Source: Candidatus Cacconaster stercorequi
GTDB lineage: Bacteria; Bacillota; Clostridia; Oscillospirales; Oscillospiraceae
Reading direction: 5' to 3'
Assembly: GCA_018064925.1 (NCBI GenBank)
Contig: JAGHUH010000026.1
Span: 1 to 51,888, forward strand
Length of the DNA: 51,888 nt
The notes beneath the pieces are model-generated. The model was not told where the DNA came from, searched no databases, and was given only the letters and a program-made list of their open reading frames with translations. Position 1 is the first letter of the stretch, and every line of letters starts with the position of its first letter. Both the position numbers and the translations under genes were made by a program. This document shows positions 22,421 through 31,894 of the stretch, one piece after another.

Positions 22421-24667
22421 GTGTCCAATCAACCCAAACGGAAAAGTGAAGAAGTCAGACGGGCTAACCGCACCATTCAGACCCGCACCTTTGTTCTGAT
22501 GCTTGTGCTGGGTGTGGGCGCATTTTTGCTGCTGTTTTGCAAGTTGTATCAGCTGCAGATCCTGCGCCATGAGGAGCTGCAGGAGCTGGCAGTGGATCAG
22601 CAGACCCGCAGCACGGAGGTTACCGCCTCCCGCGGCACCATCTATGACCGGAACGGCAATATTCTGGCCATTTCTGCCACGGCGGAAACGGTGTTTTTGT
22701 CTCCCAAGGAGCTCAACGAGGAGTTGGGCAAAGCGGAGACCAAATGGACGAAGGAGGGGCTGGTGGAAAATCTCTCCAAAATTCTGGGCATCAGCGCCAA
22801 GAGCATTGAGGAGAAAATGACCCGTACCGACTCCCAGTATGAGGTCATCAAGCTCCGCGCCGACGAGGATGTGGCCAACAAGGTGCGGAACTATATCAAC
22901 AAAAACGAGATCCGCGGCGTCTATCTGGTGACGGATGCCAAGCGCTACTATCCTTACAGCACGCTGGCCTGCCATATCATCGGCTTTGTGGGCAACGACA
23001 ATGTGGGCCTGTACGGTCTGGAGGCCCGCTATGAGGACGATTTGGAGGGCAAGACCGGTCTGGTGGTCACGGCGAAGAACGGCGCCGGCAGCGATATGCT
23101 GTATGAGTACGAGAAGTATTACGATGCCGAAAATGGCGATGATCTGGTGCTGACGCTGGACAGCACAGTGCAGTATTATCTGGAAAAAGGCATCGAGGAA
23201 ATGGCAGATAAGTTCGACGCCGACAACGGTGCCACCGGCGTGGTGCTGAATGCCAAGACCGGCGCGGTGCTGGCCATGGCGTCCTATCCCAATTACGATT
23301 TGAATGATTTCAGCACCCTGCAGGACGCCAAGCTGAAGAACGCCGTGGCGGCGAAGAAAGCGTCTTTGGGTGATATGCAGCTGCGCCAGTGGCGCAACAA
23401 GGCACTGAACGATACCTACGAGCCGGGCTCTACCTTTAAGATCCTGACGCTGTCCGCCGCGCTGGAGGAAGGCGTCATCGACATGAATACCACCTTCGAC
23501 TGCGGCGGCTCCATCACCGTGATGGGTTCCACCATCGACTGCTCGGCCACGCAGGGTCACGGCCACCAGTCACTGAAGGAAACGGCGGCAAACTCCTGCA
23601 ACCCCGCCTTCATTACCTATGGCCTGCGTCTGGGCAACGAGAAGTTCTATGAATACATGAAGAACTTCGGCCTGATGGATGTCAGCGGCGTGGACCTGGA
23701 CGGCGAGGCCACCGGCATTTTCATGGAGCCGGATAAGTTCAGCCAGTTGGATCTGGCCTGCTACGCATTTGGTCAGAACTTCAATGTAACGCCCATCGCG
23801 CTGGTGGCGGCACAGGCCGCCTGCGTCAACGGCGGTTATCTCCACGCTCCCTATGTGGTGGAGCGCGTGCAGGACGGCGAGGGCAATGTGATCTATCAGC
23901 ACGACGATACCCCCGTCCGTCAGGTCATCAGCGAGGAGACCTCCGCCAAGGTGCGGGAGTGTCTGGAATATGTGGTGTCGGACGGTACCGGTAAAAACGG
24001 TCAGGTGGCCGGCTACCGCATCGGCGGCAAGACCGGCACGGCCGATAAGGGCCAGACGGGCGATATCGTGGTCTCCTTTTTGTGCTTTGCACCGGCGGAT
24101 GACCCGCAGGTCATCATGCTGATCACCATGGATACCCCCAGCCGTACCACCGGTACTTATCCCTCCGGCGGCAATATGGTGGCGCCCACCTCCAGTCAGG
24201 TCATGTCGGAGATCCTGCCCTATCTGGGCATTGAGCCCACCTACTCCGCCGATGAGCTGCTGGGCGCGGATACCACGGTGCCCAATGTGGTGGGCATGAG
24301 CGTGAAGGAGGCCGTTGCCCGCCTGAAGGCAAAGGGCTTCGAGCATAAGACGGTGGGCGACGGCAGCAAGGTTACTGCCCAGACACCCGGCGGCAGCGCC
24401 ATCATCCCCGGCAAGTCCACGGTCATTCTGTACGCCGGCGTGGATAAGCCGGAGGGCCTGTGCACTGTGCCGCAGCTGGTGGGCAAAACACCTGCCGATG
24501 CCAATGCCGCTGTAACCGATGCCGGACTGCTGATCCGCTTCTCCGGCACCACGGACAGCGAGTCGGGCAGCGTCCGGGTGCTGTCCCAGTCGGAAAAGGA
24601 GGGCAACAAGCGGCCGGCCGGTACCGTGATCACGGTGCAGCTGGGCGATACCTCAGTATCCGACTAA
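22421..24667 (+). CDS. spoVD: Penicillin-binding protein, SpoVD/FtsI type with two PASTA domains
   Basis: The protein has 748 residues from GTG 22421 (AGGAGG 7 bases upstream). A cytoplasmic tail leads to one membrane helix (FVLMLVLGVGAFLLLFCKLYQL) and a PBP dimerisation domain (RGTIYDRNGNILA). A class B transpeptidase follows with STFK at 337-340, SCN at 392-394 and KTGT at 537-540. Two PASTA domains end the protein (about 625-685 and 690-745, VPNVVGMSVKEAV and VPQLVGKTPADAN). The enzyme cross-links septal peptidoglycan. PASTA-tailed class B PBPs in dcw clusters include vegetative PBP2B and sporulation SpoVD; as the only one here it may serve either role. Confidence 0.92.
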   Translation: MSNQPKRKSEEVRRANRTIQTRTFVLMLVLGVGAFLLLFCKLYQLQILRHEELQELAVDQQTRSTEVTASRGTIYDRNGNILAISATAETVFLSPKELNEELGKAETKWTKEGLVENLSKILGISAKSIEEKMTRTDSQYEVIKLRADEDVANKVRNYINKNEIRGVYLVTDAKRYYPYSTLACHIIGFVGNDNVGLYGLEARYEDDLEGKTGLVVTAKNGAGSDMLYEYEKYYDAENGDDLVLTLDSTVQYYLEKGIEEMADKFDADNGATGVVLNAKTGAVLAMASYPNYDLNDFSTLQDAKLKNAVAAKKASLGDMQLRQWRNKALNDTYEPGSTFKILTLSAALEEGVIDMNTTFDCGGSITVMGSTIDCSATQGHGHQSLKETAANSCNPAFITYGLRLGNEKFYEYMKNFGLMDVSGVDLDGEATGIFMEPDKFSQLDLACYAFGQNFNVTPIALVAAQAACVNGGYLHAPYVVERVQDGEGNVIYQHDDTPVRQVISEETSAKVRECLEYVVSDGTGKNGQVAGYRIGGKTGTADKGQTGDIVVSFLCFAPADDPQVIMLITMDTPSRTTGTYPSGGNMVAPTSSQVMSEILPYLGIEPTYSADELLGADTTVPNVVGMSVKEAVARLKAKGFEHKTVGDGSKVTAQTPGGSAIIPGKSTVILYAGVDKPEGLCTVPQLVGKTPADANAAVTDAGLLIRFSGTTDSESGSVRVLSQSEKEGNKRPAGTVITVQLGDTSVSD

Positions 24668-24704
24668 AGCGCACAATTTTGCAGAAAAACGGCAATTTTT
24701 ACCC

Positions 24705-24733
24705 TTTCAACGGCAAAATATGCCTGCTATAAT
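24705..24733 (+). promoter_or_regulatory. Internal promoter ahead of murE
   Basis: TTTCAA (24705-24710), 17 bases, TATAAT (24728-24733), in the 120-base gap between spoVD and murE. The -10 is perfect and the -35 is weak. Confidence 0.5.
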
Positions 24734-24787
24734 AAACCTTCCGACCGAACCCCGGTGAAATACGACTTGGGAAAAGGAGAATACACG

Positions 24788-26227
24788 ATGAAATTAAAAG
24801 ATGTACTGCACGGACTGACCGTTTTGGGCGGCACGGCTGATATGGAAATGGACATCAGCGGCGTCAGCTATGATTCCCGCACCACCCAGCCGGGTGACCT
24901 GTTCGTTGCCATCTCCGGCGCGGCGGCAGACGGACACAAGTTCATTTCCGGCGCAAAGGAGAAGGGCGCCGTATGCGCCGTGTGCCAGCATGAGATCGAC
25001 GAGTCTATCCCCTATGTGGTGGTGGAATCCACCCGCCGCGCTCTGGCAGTGATCGGCGACAACTGGTTTGACCACCCGGCCAAGGAGATGACCATGATCG
25101 GCATCACCGGTACCAACGGCAAGACCACCAGCACCTATCTCATCAAGAGCATTCTGGAGCAGAAGGCCGGCGCCAAGGTGGGTCTGGTGGGTACCATCCA
25201 GAACATGATCGGCAACGAGGTGATCCACACCGAGCGCACCACGCCGGAATCCTTTGAGCTGCATAAACTGTTCCGCCGGATGTCCGATGCCGGCTGCTCC
25301 CATGTGGTGATGGAGGTATCCTCCCATGCTTTAGCGCTGGATCGCGTATACGGCATCCGCTTTGCCGAGGGTATTTTCACCAACCTGACGCAGGATCATC
25401 TGGACTTCCACGGCACCATGGAAAACTACTGCGCTGCCAAGGCACTGCTGTTTGAAAACAGCGATATCGCCATCTATAACAGCGACGACGACTGGAGCTG
25501 GAAGATGCTGGAGAACTGCCGCAGCCGCCGCTTCTCGTATAGCGTGACCGGCGAGGCGGATCTGATGGCCAAGGATGTCAGCCTCAGCGCCTCCGGCGTT
25601 TCCTACAAGGTCGAGGGAGACACCGAGTGGGCGGAGGTATTTGTAGGTATTCCCGGCCCCTTTACGGTATATAATACGCTGGACGCCATTGCTGCCTGCT
25701 GGAATCTGGGCGTCAGCATGGAGGACTGCGCTGCCGCCCTGCGCCGCAACCACGGCGTCAAGGGCCGCATGGAGGTCATCCCTACTCCCGGCAAGAATTA
25801 CACCGTTCTGAATGACTATGCCCATACGCCGGACGCACTGGAAAATGTGCTGCAGGGCGTGAAGGGCTTTGCCAAGGGCCGCACGGTGGTGCTGTTCGGC
25901 TGCGGCGGTGACCGCGACCGCACCAAGCGTCCCCAGATGGGCGCCATCGCGGCGCGTCTGGCGGATTTTGCCATCGTCACTTCCGATAATCCCCGCACCG
26001 AGGAGCCGCAGGCTATCATCGACGATATCGTAGCCGGTATGGCCGGCAGCGAGAATTATACCGTTGTGCCCGACCGCGTGGAGGCTATTCACTACGCCAT
26101 GGATCACGCGCAGCCCGGTGATGTGATCGTGCTGGCGGGCAAGGGTCACGAGGATTATCAGGTCATCGGCACCGAGAAGTTCCACATGGATGAGCGCGAG
26201 ATCGTCCGCGACTGGCTGCATCATTAA
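24788..26227 (+). CDS. murE: UDP-MurNAc-tripeptide ligase, meso-DAP type
   Basis: The protein has 479 residues from ATG 24788 (AAAGGAGA upstream). Mur ligase landmarks are the substrate loop VSYDSRTTQPGDLFVA, ATP loop GTNGKTTS at 108-115, LTQDHLDFHGTMENY, and DYAHTPDALENVL. DNPR at 400-403 is the motif that selects meso-diaminopimelate rather than lysine, which predicts a DAP-type peptidoglycan. It adds the third residue to the stem peptide in the cytoplasm. The next ligase, MurF, does not follow; mraY does. Confidence 0.96.
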   Translation: MKLKDVLHGLTVLGGTADMEMDISGVSYDSRTTQPGDLFVAISGAAADGHKFISGAKEKGAVCAVCQHEIDESIPYVVVESTRRALAVIGDNWFDHPAKEMTMIGITGTNGKTTSTYLIKSILEQKAGAKVGLVGTIQNMIGNEVIHTERTTPESFELHKLFRRMSDAGCSHVVMEVSSHALALDRVYGIRFAEGIFTNLTQDHLDFHGTMENYCAAKALLFENSDIAIYNSDDDWSWKMLENCRSRRFSYSVTGEADLMAKDVSLSASGVSYKVEGDTEWAEVFVGIPGPFTVYNTLDAIAACWNLGVSMEDCAAALRRNHGVKGRMEVIPTPGKNYTVLNDYAHTPDALENVLQGVKGFAKGRTVVLFGCGGDRDRTKRPQMGAIAARLADFAIVTSDNPRTEEPQAIIDDIVAGMAGSENYTVVPDRVEAIHYAMDHAQPGDVIVLAGKGHEDYQVIGTEKFHMDEREIVRDWLHH

Positions 26228-26271
26228 ACGCAAGAAACGCCGCCCTATGGGGGCGAGAGGAGAGAGAAACC

Positions 26272-27261
26272 ATGAAGATTTTATTGGCCTGCGCGGTCAG
26301 CTTTATTGTCACCGCCATTGCCGGCAAGCTGCTGATTCCCGTTCTGATCAGCCTGAAGGCCGGTCAGAGCATCAAGGAAATCGGCCCCAAGTGGCATATG
26401 TCCAAACAGGGTACCCCCACCATGGGCGGTTTGATGTTCATTATCGGCATCGGCGTTGCCATCCTGATTTTCGGCTGGCAGGAGATGCTGCACGGCAATT
26501 TCGTGCACCTGTACATCTATCTGTTTGCTCTGGTGTTCGGCGTCATCGGCTATATTGACGACTATCAGAAGGTGAAGCATCACCAGAACACAGGCCTCAC
26601 CGCCACCCAGAAATTTTTGCTGCAGTTGGCGGCTGCCGTGGCATTTCTGTGCCTGATGCGCTATGAGGGGATGCTGAGCCCCAATCTGTACATCCCGTTT
26701 TTCAATACCCACATCGTGCTGGATTGGATCGTCTATCTGGTTCTGGCCGCCTTCATCATCGTGGGCACGGTGAATGCCGTGAACATCACCGACGGCGTGG
26801 ACGGTCTGTCCTCCAGCGTGACGGTGCCGGTGGCGCTGTTCTTCGGCGTGCTGGGCTATGTCTGGTCCGGCTATGACCAGATCGCCATGTTTGCCGGCGC
26901 TCTGCTGGGCGGCCTGCTGGGCTTTTTGCTGTATAACCACTATCCCGCCAAGGTGTTCATGGGCGATACCGGCTCGCTGTTTCTGGGCGGCGCCGTGGCG
27001 GCCATGGCCTTTGCCTACGATATGCCGCTGATTTTGATTTTGGTGGGCATCGTCTATATCTGCGAGACCATGTCCGATATCATTCAGGTGGGTTATTTCA
27101 AGCTGACCCACGGAAAACGCATCTTTAAGATGGCACCGCTGCACCATCACTTTGAGATGTGCGGCTGGAAGGAAACCAAGGTGGTGGCCGTGTTCACCGC
27201 CGTCAGCGCCGTGTTCTGTGTTCTGGCCTATCTGGGCGTGATGAACCGTTTCGGTGCATAA
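26272..27261 (+). CDS. mraY: Phospho-N-acetylmuramoyl-pentapeptide-transferase
   Basis: This 329-residue integral membrane protein has about 10 helices. Typical loops are GPKWHMSKQGTPTMGGL, IDDYQKVKHHQNTGLT, NAVNITDGVDGLSS (aspartate-rich active site), YPAKVFMGDTGSLFLGG and MAPLHHHFEMCGWKE. It transfers phospho-MurNAc-pentapeptide to undecaprenyl phosphate, making lipid I. GAGAGGAGAG lies before the ATG. It sits 44 bases after murE and 36 before ftsW. Confidence 0.97.
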   Translation: MKILLACAVSFIVTAIAGKLLIPVLISLKAGQSIKEIGPKWHMSKQGTPTMGGLMFIIGIGVAILIFGWQEMLHGNFVHLYIYLFALVFGVIGYIDDYQKVKHHQNTGLTATQKFLLQLAAAVAFLCLMRYEGMLSPNLYIPFFNTHIVLDWIVYLVLAAFIIVGTVNAVNITDGVDGLSSSVTVPVALFFGVLGYVWSGYDQIAMFAGALLGGLLGFLLYNHYPAKVFMGDTGSLFLGGAVAAMAFAYDMPLILILVGIVYICETMSDIIQVGYFKLTHGKRIFKMAPLHHHFEMCGWKETKVVAVFTAVSAVFCVLAYLGVMNRFGA

Positions 27262-27297
27262 TGGATTGAAAGATCGATCCGGAAAGGAGGAAAACGC

Positions 27298-28500
27298 ATG
27301 ACCCGCCAGGAATATCACGCCAAAAAAGCGCGGAAAGAGCACGCCAGACAGGTGGAGCGCAAGCACCGTGAAGCCGCCAAGGGCCCTATGGATCTGCCGT
27401 TTCTGCTGCTGACGCTGCTGCTGACAGCCATCGGACTGATCATGTTGTTTTCCGCCAGCTTCCCCTTTGCTGCATACGAGGACGGCGACCCCACCTATTA
27501 TCTGAAGCGTCAGGGCATCTTTGCCGCGCTGGGCATTGCCGCCATGTTTGTGGTATCCAAGATCAATTATCAGCGTTGGCGCGGCGCCTCCCGCATTTTG
27601 ATGTACACGGCGTTTTTGCTGTTGATTTTGGTCATTATCCCCCATAACCCCATCGCCCTGACCCGTAACAACGCCACCCGCTGGTTGGGTGTGGGCGGTT
27701 TCTCCTTCCAACCGTCGGAGATCGCCAAGTTGGCGGTTATTGTGCTGTTTGCCGACAGCATCTCCAAAAAGCGTGATAAGATGCGCACCCTGCGCTATGG
27801 TATTCTGCCGTATGTGGGGGTTCTGGGCGTTCTGTCCGTGCTGATGCTGCTGGAGCCGCACCTGTCCGGCACCATCCTCATCGTGGGTACCGGTGCCGTG
27901 ATGATGATCGTGGGCGGCATTCCGGGCTGGCTGGTGGGCACGGGTATCGGCGGCGCCGGCGTGGCAGGCGTGCTGTTTGTCAAGCTGGCGGAGAGCGGCG
28001 TCATCGAATATGGCTCCAACCGCATCGCCATGTGGAAGGACCCGTGGATCGACCCGCTGGACGAGGGCTTCCAGATGTGCCAGAGCCTGATTGCCATCGG
28101 CTCCGGCGGACTGCTGGGTGTGGGACTTGGCAAGAGCCGCCAGAAGTTCCTCTATCTGCCCGAGCGGCACAACGACTTCATTTTTTCCGTGGTGTGTGAG
28201 GAGATGGGTCTCATCGGTGCGTGCCTGATCATGCTGCTGTTTGCCCTGCTGATCCTGCGCGGCTTCTGGATTGCCCTCCGCGCCCGTGACCGTTTCGGCA
28301 CACTGCTGGTGGTGGGCGTTACCACCCATCTGGGTCTGCAGACCTTTTTGAACATCGCGGTGGTCAGCGGCCTCGTCCCGGCTACGGGCATTTCCCTGCC
28401 CTTCTTCAGCTACGGCGGCACGGCACTGACGCTGCAATTGGTGGAAATGGGCATTGTATTGAGTGTATCGCGGCAGATTCCCGCGCCGCGTGCCGGATAA
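27298..28500 (+). CDS. ftsW: SEDS peptidoglycan polymerase FtsW
   Basis: This 400-residue protein has a basic cytoplasmic start and about 10 membrane helices. SEDS landmarks are TRWLGVGGFSFQPSEIAKLAVIV, MLLEPHLSGT, EGFQMCQSLIAIGSGGLLGVGLGKS, LPERHNDFIFSVVCEEMGLIG and PATGISLPFFSYGG. It polymerises lipid II glycan strands at the septum with its cognate class B PBP (the spoVD gene here). AAAGGAGGAAAACGC precedes the ATG. It could equally be called SpoVE; the dcw position supports FtsW. Confidence 0.93.
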   Translation: MTRQEYHAKKARKEHARQVERKHREAAKGPMDLPFLLLTLLLTAIGLIMLFSASFPFAAYEDGDPTYYLKRQGIFAALGIAAMFVVSKINYQRWRGASRILMYTAFLLLILVIIPHNPIALTRNNATRWLGVGGFSFQPSEIAKLAVIVLFADSISKKRDKMRTLRYGILPYVGVLGVLSVLMLLEPHLSGTILIVGTGAVMMIVGGIPGWLVGTGIGGAGVAGVLFVKLAESGVIEYGSNRIAMWKDPWIDPLDEGFQMCQSLIAIGSGGLLGVGLGKSRQKFLYLPERHNDFIFSVVCEEMGLIGACLIMLLFALLILRGFWIALRARDRFGTLLVVGVTTHLGLQTFLNIAVVSGLVPATGISLPFFSYGGTALTLQLVEMGIVLSVSRQIPAPRAG

Positions 28501-28516
28501 CAGGAGAGGATACGCC

Positions 28517-29635
28517 ATGAATGTAATTTTTACCTGCGGCGGTACGGCCGGTCATGTGAACCCGGCGCTGGCGCTGGCGGGGTATATGAAGAAGAAGCAC
28601 CCGGATGTGAATATCCTGTTTGTGGGCACCCCCACCGGCATGGAGCGCGAGCTGATCGTCAAGGCCGGCTACGACTTTCGGGGTATCGAGATCGGCGGTT
28701 TTGAGCGCCGGCTGAACTGGGAGAATATCCGCTACAATATGGGCAGCGTCGTACACCTGCTGACAGCGGGGAGCAAGGCCAGAAAGCTGCTGCGTACATT
28801 TCGTCCCGATCTGGTGATCGGTACCGGTGGCTACGCCAGCTATCCCATGGTGAAGTACGCTGCCAAGGCGGGCATCCCCACGGCGGTGCACGAGTCCAAC
28901 ATGATCCCCGGTTTGACCACCAAGACGCTGGAGAACTACGCTGACTGCGTCATGGTGGGCTTTGAGGACTGCCGCCGACACTATAAGCATCCCGAGAAGA
29001 TCAAGGTCACCGGCACGCCGGTGCGCGGCGATTTCTTCGAGCTGACACACGAGGAGGCGAGGGATAAGCTGGGTCTTACCGATGGTCGGCCACTGGTGGT
29101 GTCCTTCTGGGGCAGTCTGGGTGCCAGCAGCATGAACCGCGAGATGCTGGACTACTTCCACCGCGAAAAGGAGGCGGGCTTTCCGTTCCACCACATCCAT
29201 GCCGTGGGTGCGGGGAGCTGGGATTTCATGAGCAAGGAACTGGCGGCGCAGGGGCTGACGGATTGCCCGGCGCTGGACATTCGCAAATATATTGATGACA
29301 TGGCGGTGGTCATGCGTGCGGCGGATCTGGTGATCTGCCGTGCCGGCGCATCCACCATCAGCGAGATCACGGCGCTGGCCATTCCCACCATCATCGTGCC
29401 CTCGCCGTATGTGGCCAACAACCATCAGGTGAAGAACGCCACGCTGCTCCATGAGCACGGTGGCGCCTGCATGGTGCAGGAGGACGAAGCCACCGGCGAA
29501 AAGCTCTATCGCACCACGCAGGAGATCCTGTCCGATCCGGCGCGTCAGGAGCGGATGCATCGGGGCATGAAGGAGCTGGGCATTCTGGATGCCACCGACC
29601 GCATCTATGACACCGTGATGGCTTTGCTGAAGTAA
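28517..29635 (+). CDS. murG: UDP-GlcNAc:lipid I N-acetylglucosaminyltransferase
   Basis: The protein has 372 residues from ATG 28517 (GGAGAGGATA upstream). N-terminal CGGTAGHVNPALALA is the glycine-rich G loop. Further landmarks are IGTGGYASYPMVKYAAK, HESNMIPGLTTK, GTPVRGDF, and the C-terminal donor site CRAGASTISEITALAIPTIIVPSPYVANNHQVKNA. It completes lipid II at the inner membrane face. It starts 17 bases after ftsW. A palindromic GCGGG/CCCGC hairpin lies in the gap before murA. Confidence 0.96.
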   Translation: MNVIFTCGGTAGHVNPALALAGYMKKKHPDVNILFVGTPTGMERELIVKAGYDFRGIEIGGFERRLNWENIRYNMGSVVHLLTAGSKARKLLRTFRPDLVIGTGGYASYPMVKYAAKAGIPTAVHESNMIPGLTTKTLENYADCVMVGFEDCRRHYKHPEKIKVTGTPVRGDFFELTHEEARDKLGLTDGRPLVVSFWGSLGASSMNREMLDYFHREKEAGFPFHHIHAVGAGSWDFMSKELAAQGLTDCPALDIRKYIDDMAVVMRAADLVICRAGASTISEITALAIPTIIVPSPYVANNHQVKNATLLHEHGGACMVQEDEATGEKLYRTTQEILSDPARQERMHRGMKELGILDATDRIYDTVMALLK

Positions 29636-29722
29636 AATAATTGATGCGAAAAACGGCGGGTACCCCGCCGCCTGTCCGCTGCATAGAATATTTTGAAAAG
29701 TCTATGAAAGGCGGAGAAATAA

Positions 29723-30976
29723 ATGGGGAAAATAGTGGTGGAGGGCGGCCGACCCCTTTGCGGCGAGGTGACCGTGCAGGGCGCGAAGAACAGCGTGCTG
29801 CCCATTCTGGCGGCAACGGTTTTGTGCCGCGATACCTGCGTCATTCAGAAATGTCCCCGCCTGCGGGATGTGGAGACCACCACGGCCATTTTGCGGCATC
29901 TGGGCTGCAGGGTGGCGTGGGAAGGTGACGATCTGGTGGTGGACAGCAGACATCTGACGCGCTGTGACATCCCGGATGCGCTGATGCGGCAGATGCGCTC
30001 GTCGGTGATTTTTCTGGGCGCCATTTTGGGACGCTGCGGGGAGGCGGAGTTGAGCTTTCCCGGCGGCTGTGAGCTGGGTCCGCGGCCCATCGACCTGCAT
30101 CTGGCGGCACTGTGTACGCTGGGTGCGGAAACCCGGGAGGAAAACGGGCGTTTTTTCTGCCGCGGGGAAACCATGCGTGGTGCGGAGATCGTGCTGTCAT
30201 TGCCCAGCGTGGGCGCCACGGAGAACGCCATGCTGGCAGCGTGCACCGCTGAAGGCACCACCACCATCTGCAACGCGGCCCGGGAGCCGGAGATCGTGGA
30301 TCTGCAGGCATTTTTGCGGAAAATGGGGGCGGATGTCTGGGGGGCAGGCAGTTCCGCCATTACGGTGTGCGGCGGCAGAGAGCTGCACGGCTGCACCCAT
30401 CGGGTGATCGGCGACCGCATCGCGGCGGCCACCTATTTGAGTGCGGCGGCCGGGGCCGGAGGTGACATTTGCCTGAAGAATGTGGACTATCGCCACCTGT
30501 CCGCCGTAACAACGGTACTGATCCGGGCGGGATGCCGCATTACCTGCGGCGACCGGGAGATGCGGGCGCAAAGTGACGGGCGGCTGCGTGCCGTACCGCC
30601 GATACATACCTCGCCCTACCCGGGGTTTCCCACAGATGCCCAGGCGGTGGTCATGGCGGCGCTGTGCCGCAGCGAGGGGACCACGGTATTCGTGGAAAAT
30701 ATGTTTACCAACCGCTATCGCCATGTGCCGGAGCTGCAGCGTATGGGTGCGGAGATCCGGACAGAGGGCCGGGTGGCGGTGGTGTGCGGACGGCCGCGTC
30801 TGTGCGGCGCGGCGGTGTATGCCGCAGAACTGCGAGGCGGTGCGGCGTTGGTAACAGCAGCGCTGCAGGCCGAGGGATGCACCACCGTGGAAAATGTGCA
30901 ATATATTCAACGCGGTTACAGCGACCTGCCGGGCGATCTGCACGCGCTGGGCGCGGAGATCCGGTTGGCGGAATAA
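29723..30976 (+). CDS. murA: UDP-GlcNAc 1-carboxyvinyltransferase
   Basis: This 417-residue enzyme is an EPSP-synthase-fold transferase that adds enolpyruvate to UDP-GlcNAc, the first committed step of peptidoglycan synthesis. The opening GAKNSVLPILAATVL holds the conserved KN pair. SFPGGCELGPRPIDLHL contains the catalytic Cys (the fosfomycin target) and the conserved RPxD. TSPYPGFPTDAQAV and FVENMFTNRYRHVPELQRMGA are C-terminal family motifs. AAAGGCGGAG precedes the ATG. Firmicutes often have two MurA enzymes; this copy sits between murG and ftsQ. Confidence 0.95.
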   Translation: MGKIVVEGGRPLCGEVTVQGAKNSVLPILAATVLCRDTCVIQKCPRLRDVETTTAILRHLGCRVAWEGDDLVVDSRHLTRCDIPDALMRQMRSSVIFLGAILGRCGEAELSFPGGCELGPRPIDLHLAALCTLGAETREENGRFFCRGETMRGAEIVLSLPSVGATENAMLAACTAEGTTTICNAAREPEIVDLQAFLRKMGADVWGAGSSAITVCGGRELHGCTHRVIGDRIAAATYLSAAAGAGGDICLKNVDYRHLSAVTTVLIRAGCRITCGDREMRAQSDGRLRAVPPIHTSPYPGFPTDAQAVVMAALCRSEGTTVFVENMFTNRYRHVPELQRMGAEIRTEGRVAVVCGRPRLCGAAVYAAELRGGAALVTAALQAEGCTTVENVQYIQRGYSDLPGDLHALGAEIRLAE

Positions 30977-30994
30977 TACAGAAAGGAGCGGGCC

Positions 30995-31744
30995 ATGGCC
31001 AGACGAAGAAACAATCGCAGACGGAAAAAAGGACGCTTTGCCGCCCTTTATAAGGTGTTAGCATTTTTGGCTATCTGCGGTGCTATCGTGGTGGCTATGG
31101 CGCTGTTTTTCAAGGCTGACGAGATAAAGATCACCGGCAACGACCACTACACCGCCGAAGAAGTGCTGAAAGCCAGCGGCATCAAGACCGGCGACAACCT
31201 GTATCTGCTGAATAAGTTTGAGGTGGCCGAGCGGATCCGCAGCCGCCTGCCGTATGTGGAGTCGGTACAGATCAGACGCCGCCTGCCGGACACGCTGACC
31301 ATTGCCATCTCCGAGTGTCCCAATGCCATGGGCGTGGAGCAGGATGGCAAGCTGTGGGTGTTGTGCGGCACCGGCCGCGTAGTGGATATGCTGGATGCCA
31401 AGGCCAAGTCGAAGCATTCCATGATCACCGGCATCAAGCTGAAAAACCCCAAGGTGGGCAAGATTATTGTGGGCGAGGACGAGAAGGTGACAGAGGAGCT
31501 TCTGGAAATCTTGCATCTGCTGAACGAAAAAGGAATGTTGGCCAATGTGCAGGCAATCCATCTGGAGAATCCCGCGTTGATCACCATCCGCTATATGAAA
31601 GCGTTTGATGTGGAGTTCCTGTGGGGCACGGATTGGGACTATAAGCTCAACTATCTGGCGGCGGTGGTGGAAAAGCTGGAGGAGAATGAAAAGGGCACCA
31701 TCATCCTGACGCAGGACGGCGAGGCACGCTTCATTCCCGCCTGA
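30995..31744 (+). CDS. ftsQ: Divisome protein FtsQ/DivIB
   Basis: This 249-residue protein has a very basic cytoplasmic start (ARRRNNRRRKKGRF), one membrane helix (about 17-37) and a POTRA domain (FKADEIKITGNDHYTAEEVLKASGIKTGDNLYLLN). A beta domain follows with LPYVESVQIRRRLPDTLTIAISE. This is the FtsQ/DivIB arrangement, a bitopic scaffold for FtsL, FtsB and the septal synthase. GAAAGGAGCGGGCC precedes the ATG, 18 bases after murA. DivIB is the name used in Bacillus. Confidence 0.9.
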   Translation: MARRRNNRRRKKGRFAALYKVLAFLAICGAIVVAMALFFKADEIKITGNDHYTAEEVLKASGIKTGDNLYLLNKFEVAERIRSRLPYVESVQIRRRLPDTLTIAISECPNAMGVEQDGKLWVLCGTGRVVDMLDAKAKSKHSMITGIKLKNPKVGKIIVGEDEKVTEELLEILHLLNEKGMLANVQAIHLENPALITIRYMKAFDVEFLWGTDWDYKLNYLAAVVEKLEENEKGTIILTQDGEARFIPA

Positions 31745-31789
31745 CGGATTTTGACGAGAAGAAATTGCGGGAAAAAATCAGAAGAACAC

Positions 31790-31818
31790 TTGACCCGGGC
31801 GGAAAACCGTAATACAAT
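31790..31818 (+). promoter_or_regulatory. SigA-type promoter of ftsZ
   Basis: TTGACC (31790-31795), 17 bases, TACAAT (31813-31818), about 77 bases ahead of the ftsZ ATG, in the 150-base gap after ftsQ. It allows ftsZ to be expressed apart from the upstream cluster. Confidence 0.7.
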
Positions 31819-31894
31819 AAGCAAAAGACTATATGTAGCGGTTACGAGCAGATAAGCTGTCTTTGTGATACAAATTATGGCAGGAGGAACCATC

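Noticed and set aside
26281-28518. Very long minus-strand open frame of 745 codons opposite mraY and ftsW
   Set aside because: Its translation is His/Gln/Ala-rich and low in hydrophobic pattern, as expected for the antisense of a GC-biased gene, while the plus strand encodes textbook MraY and FtsW.
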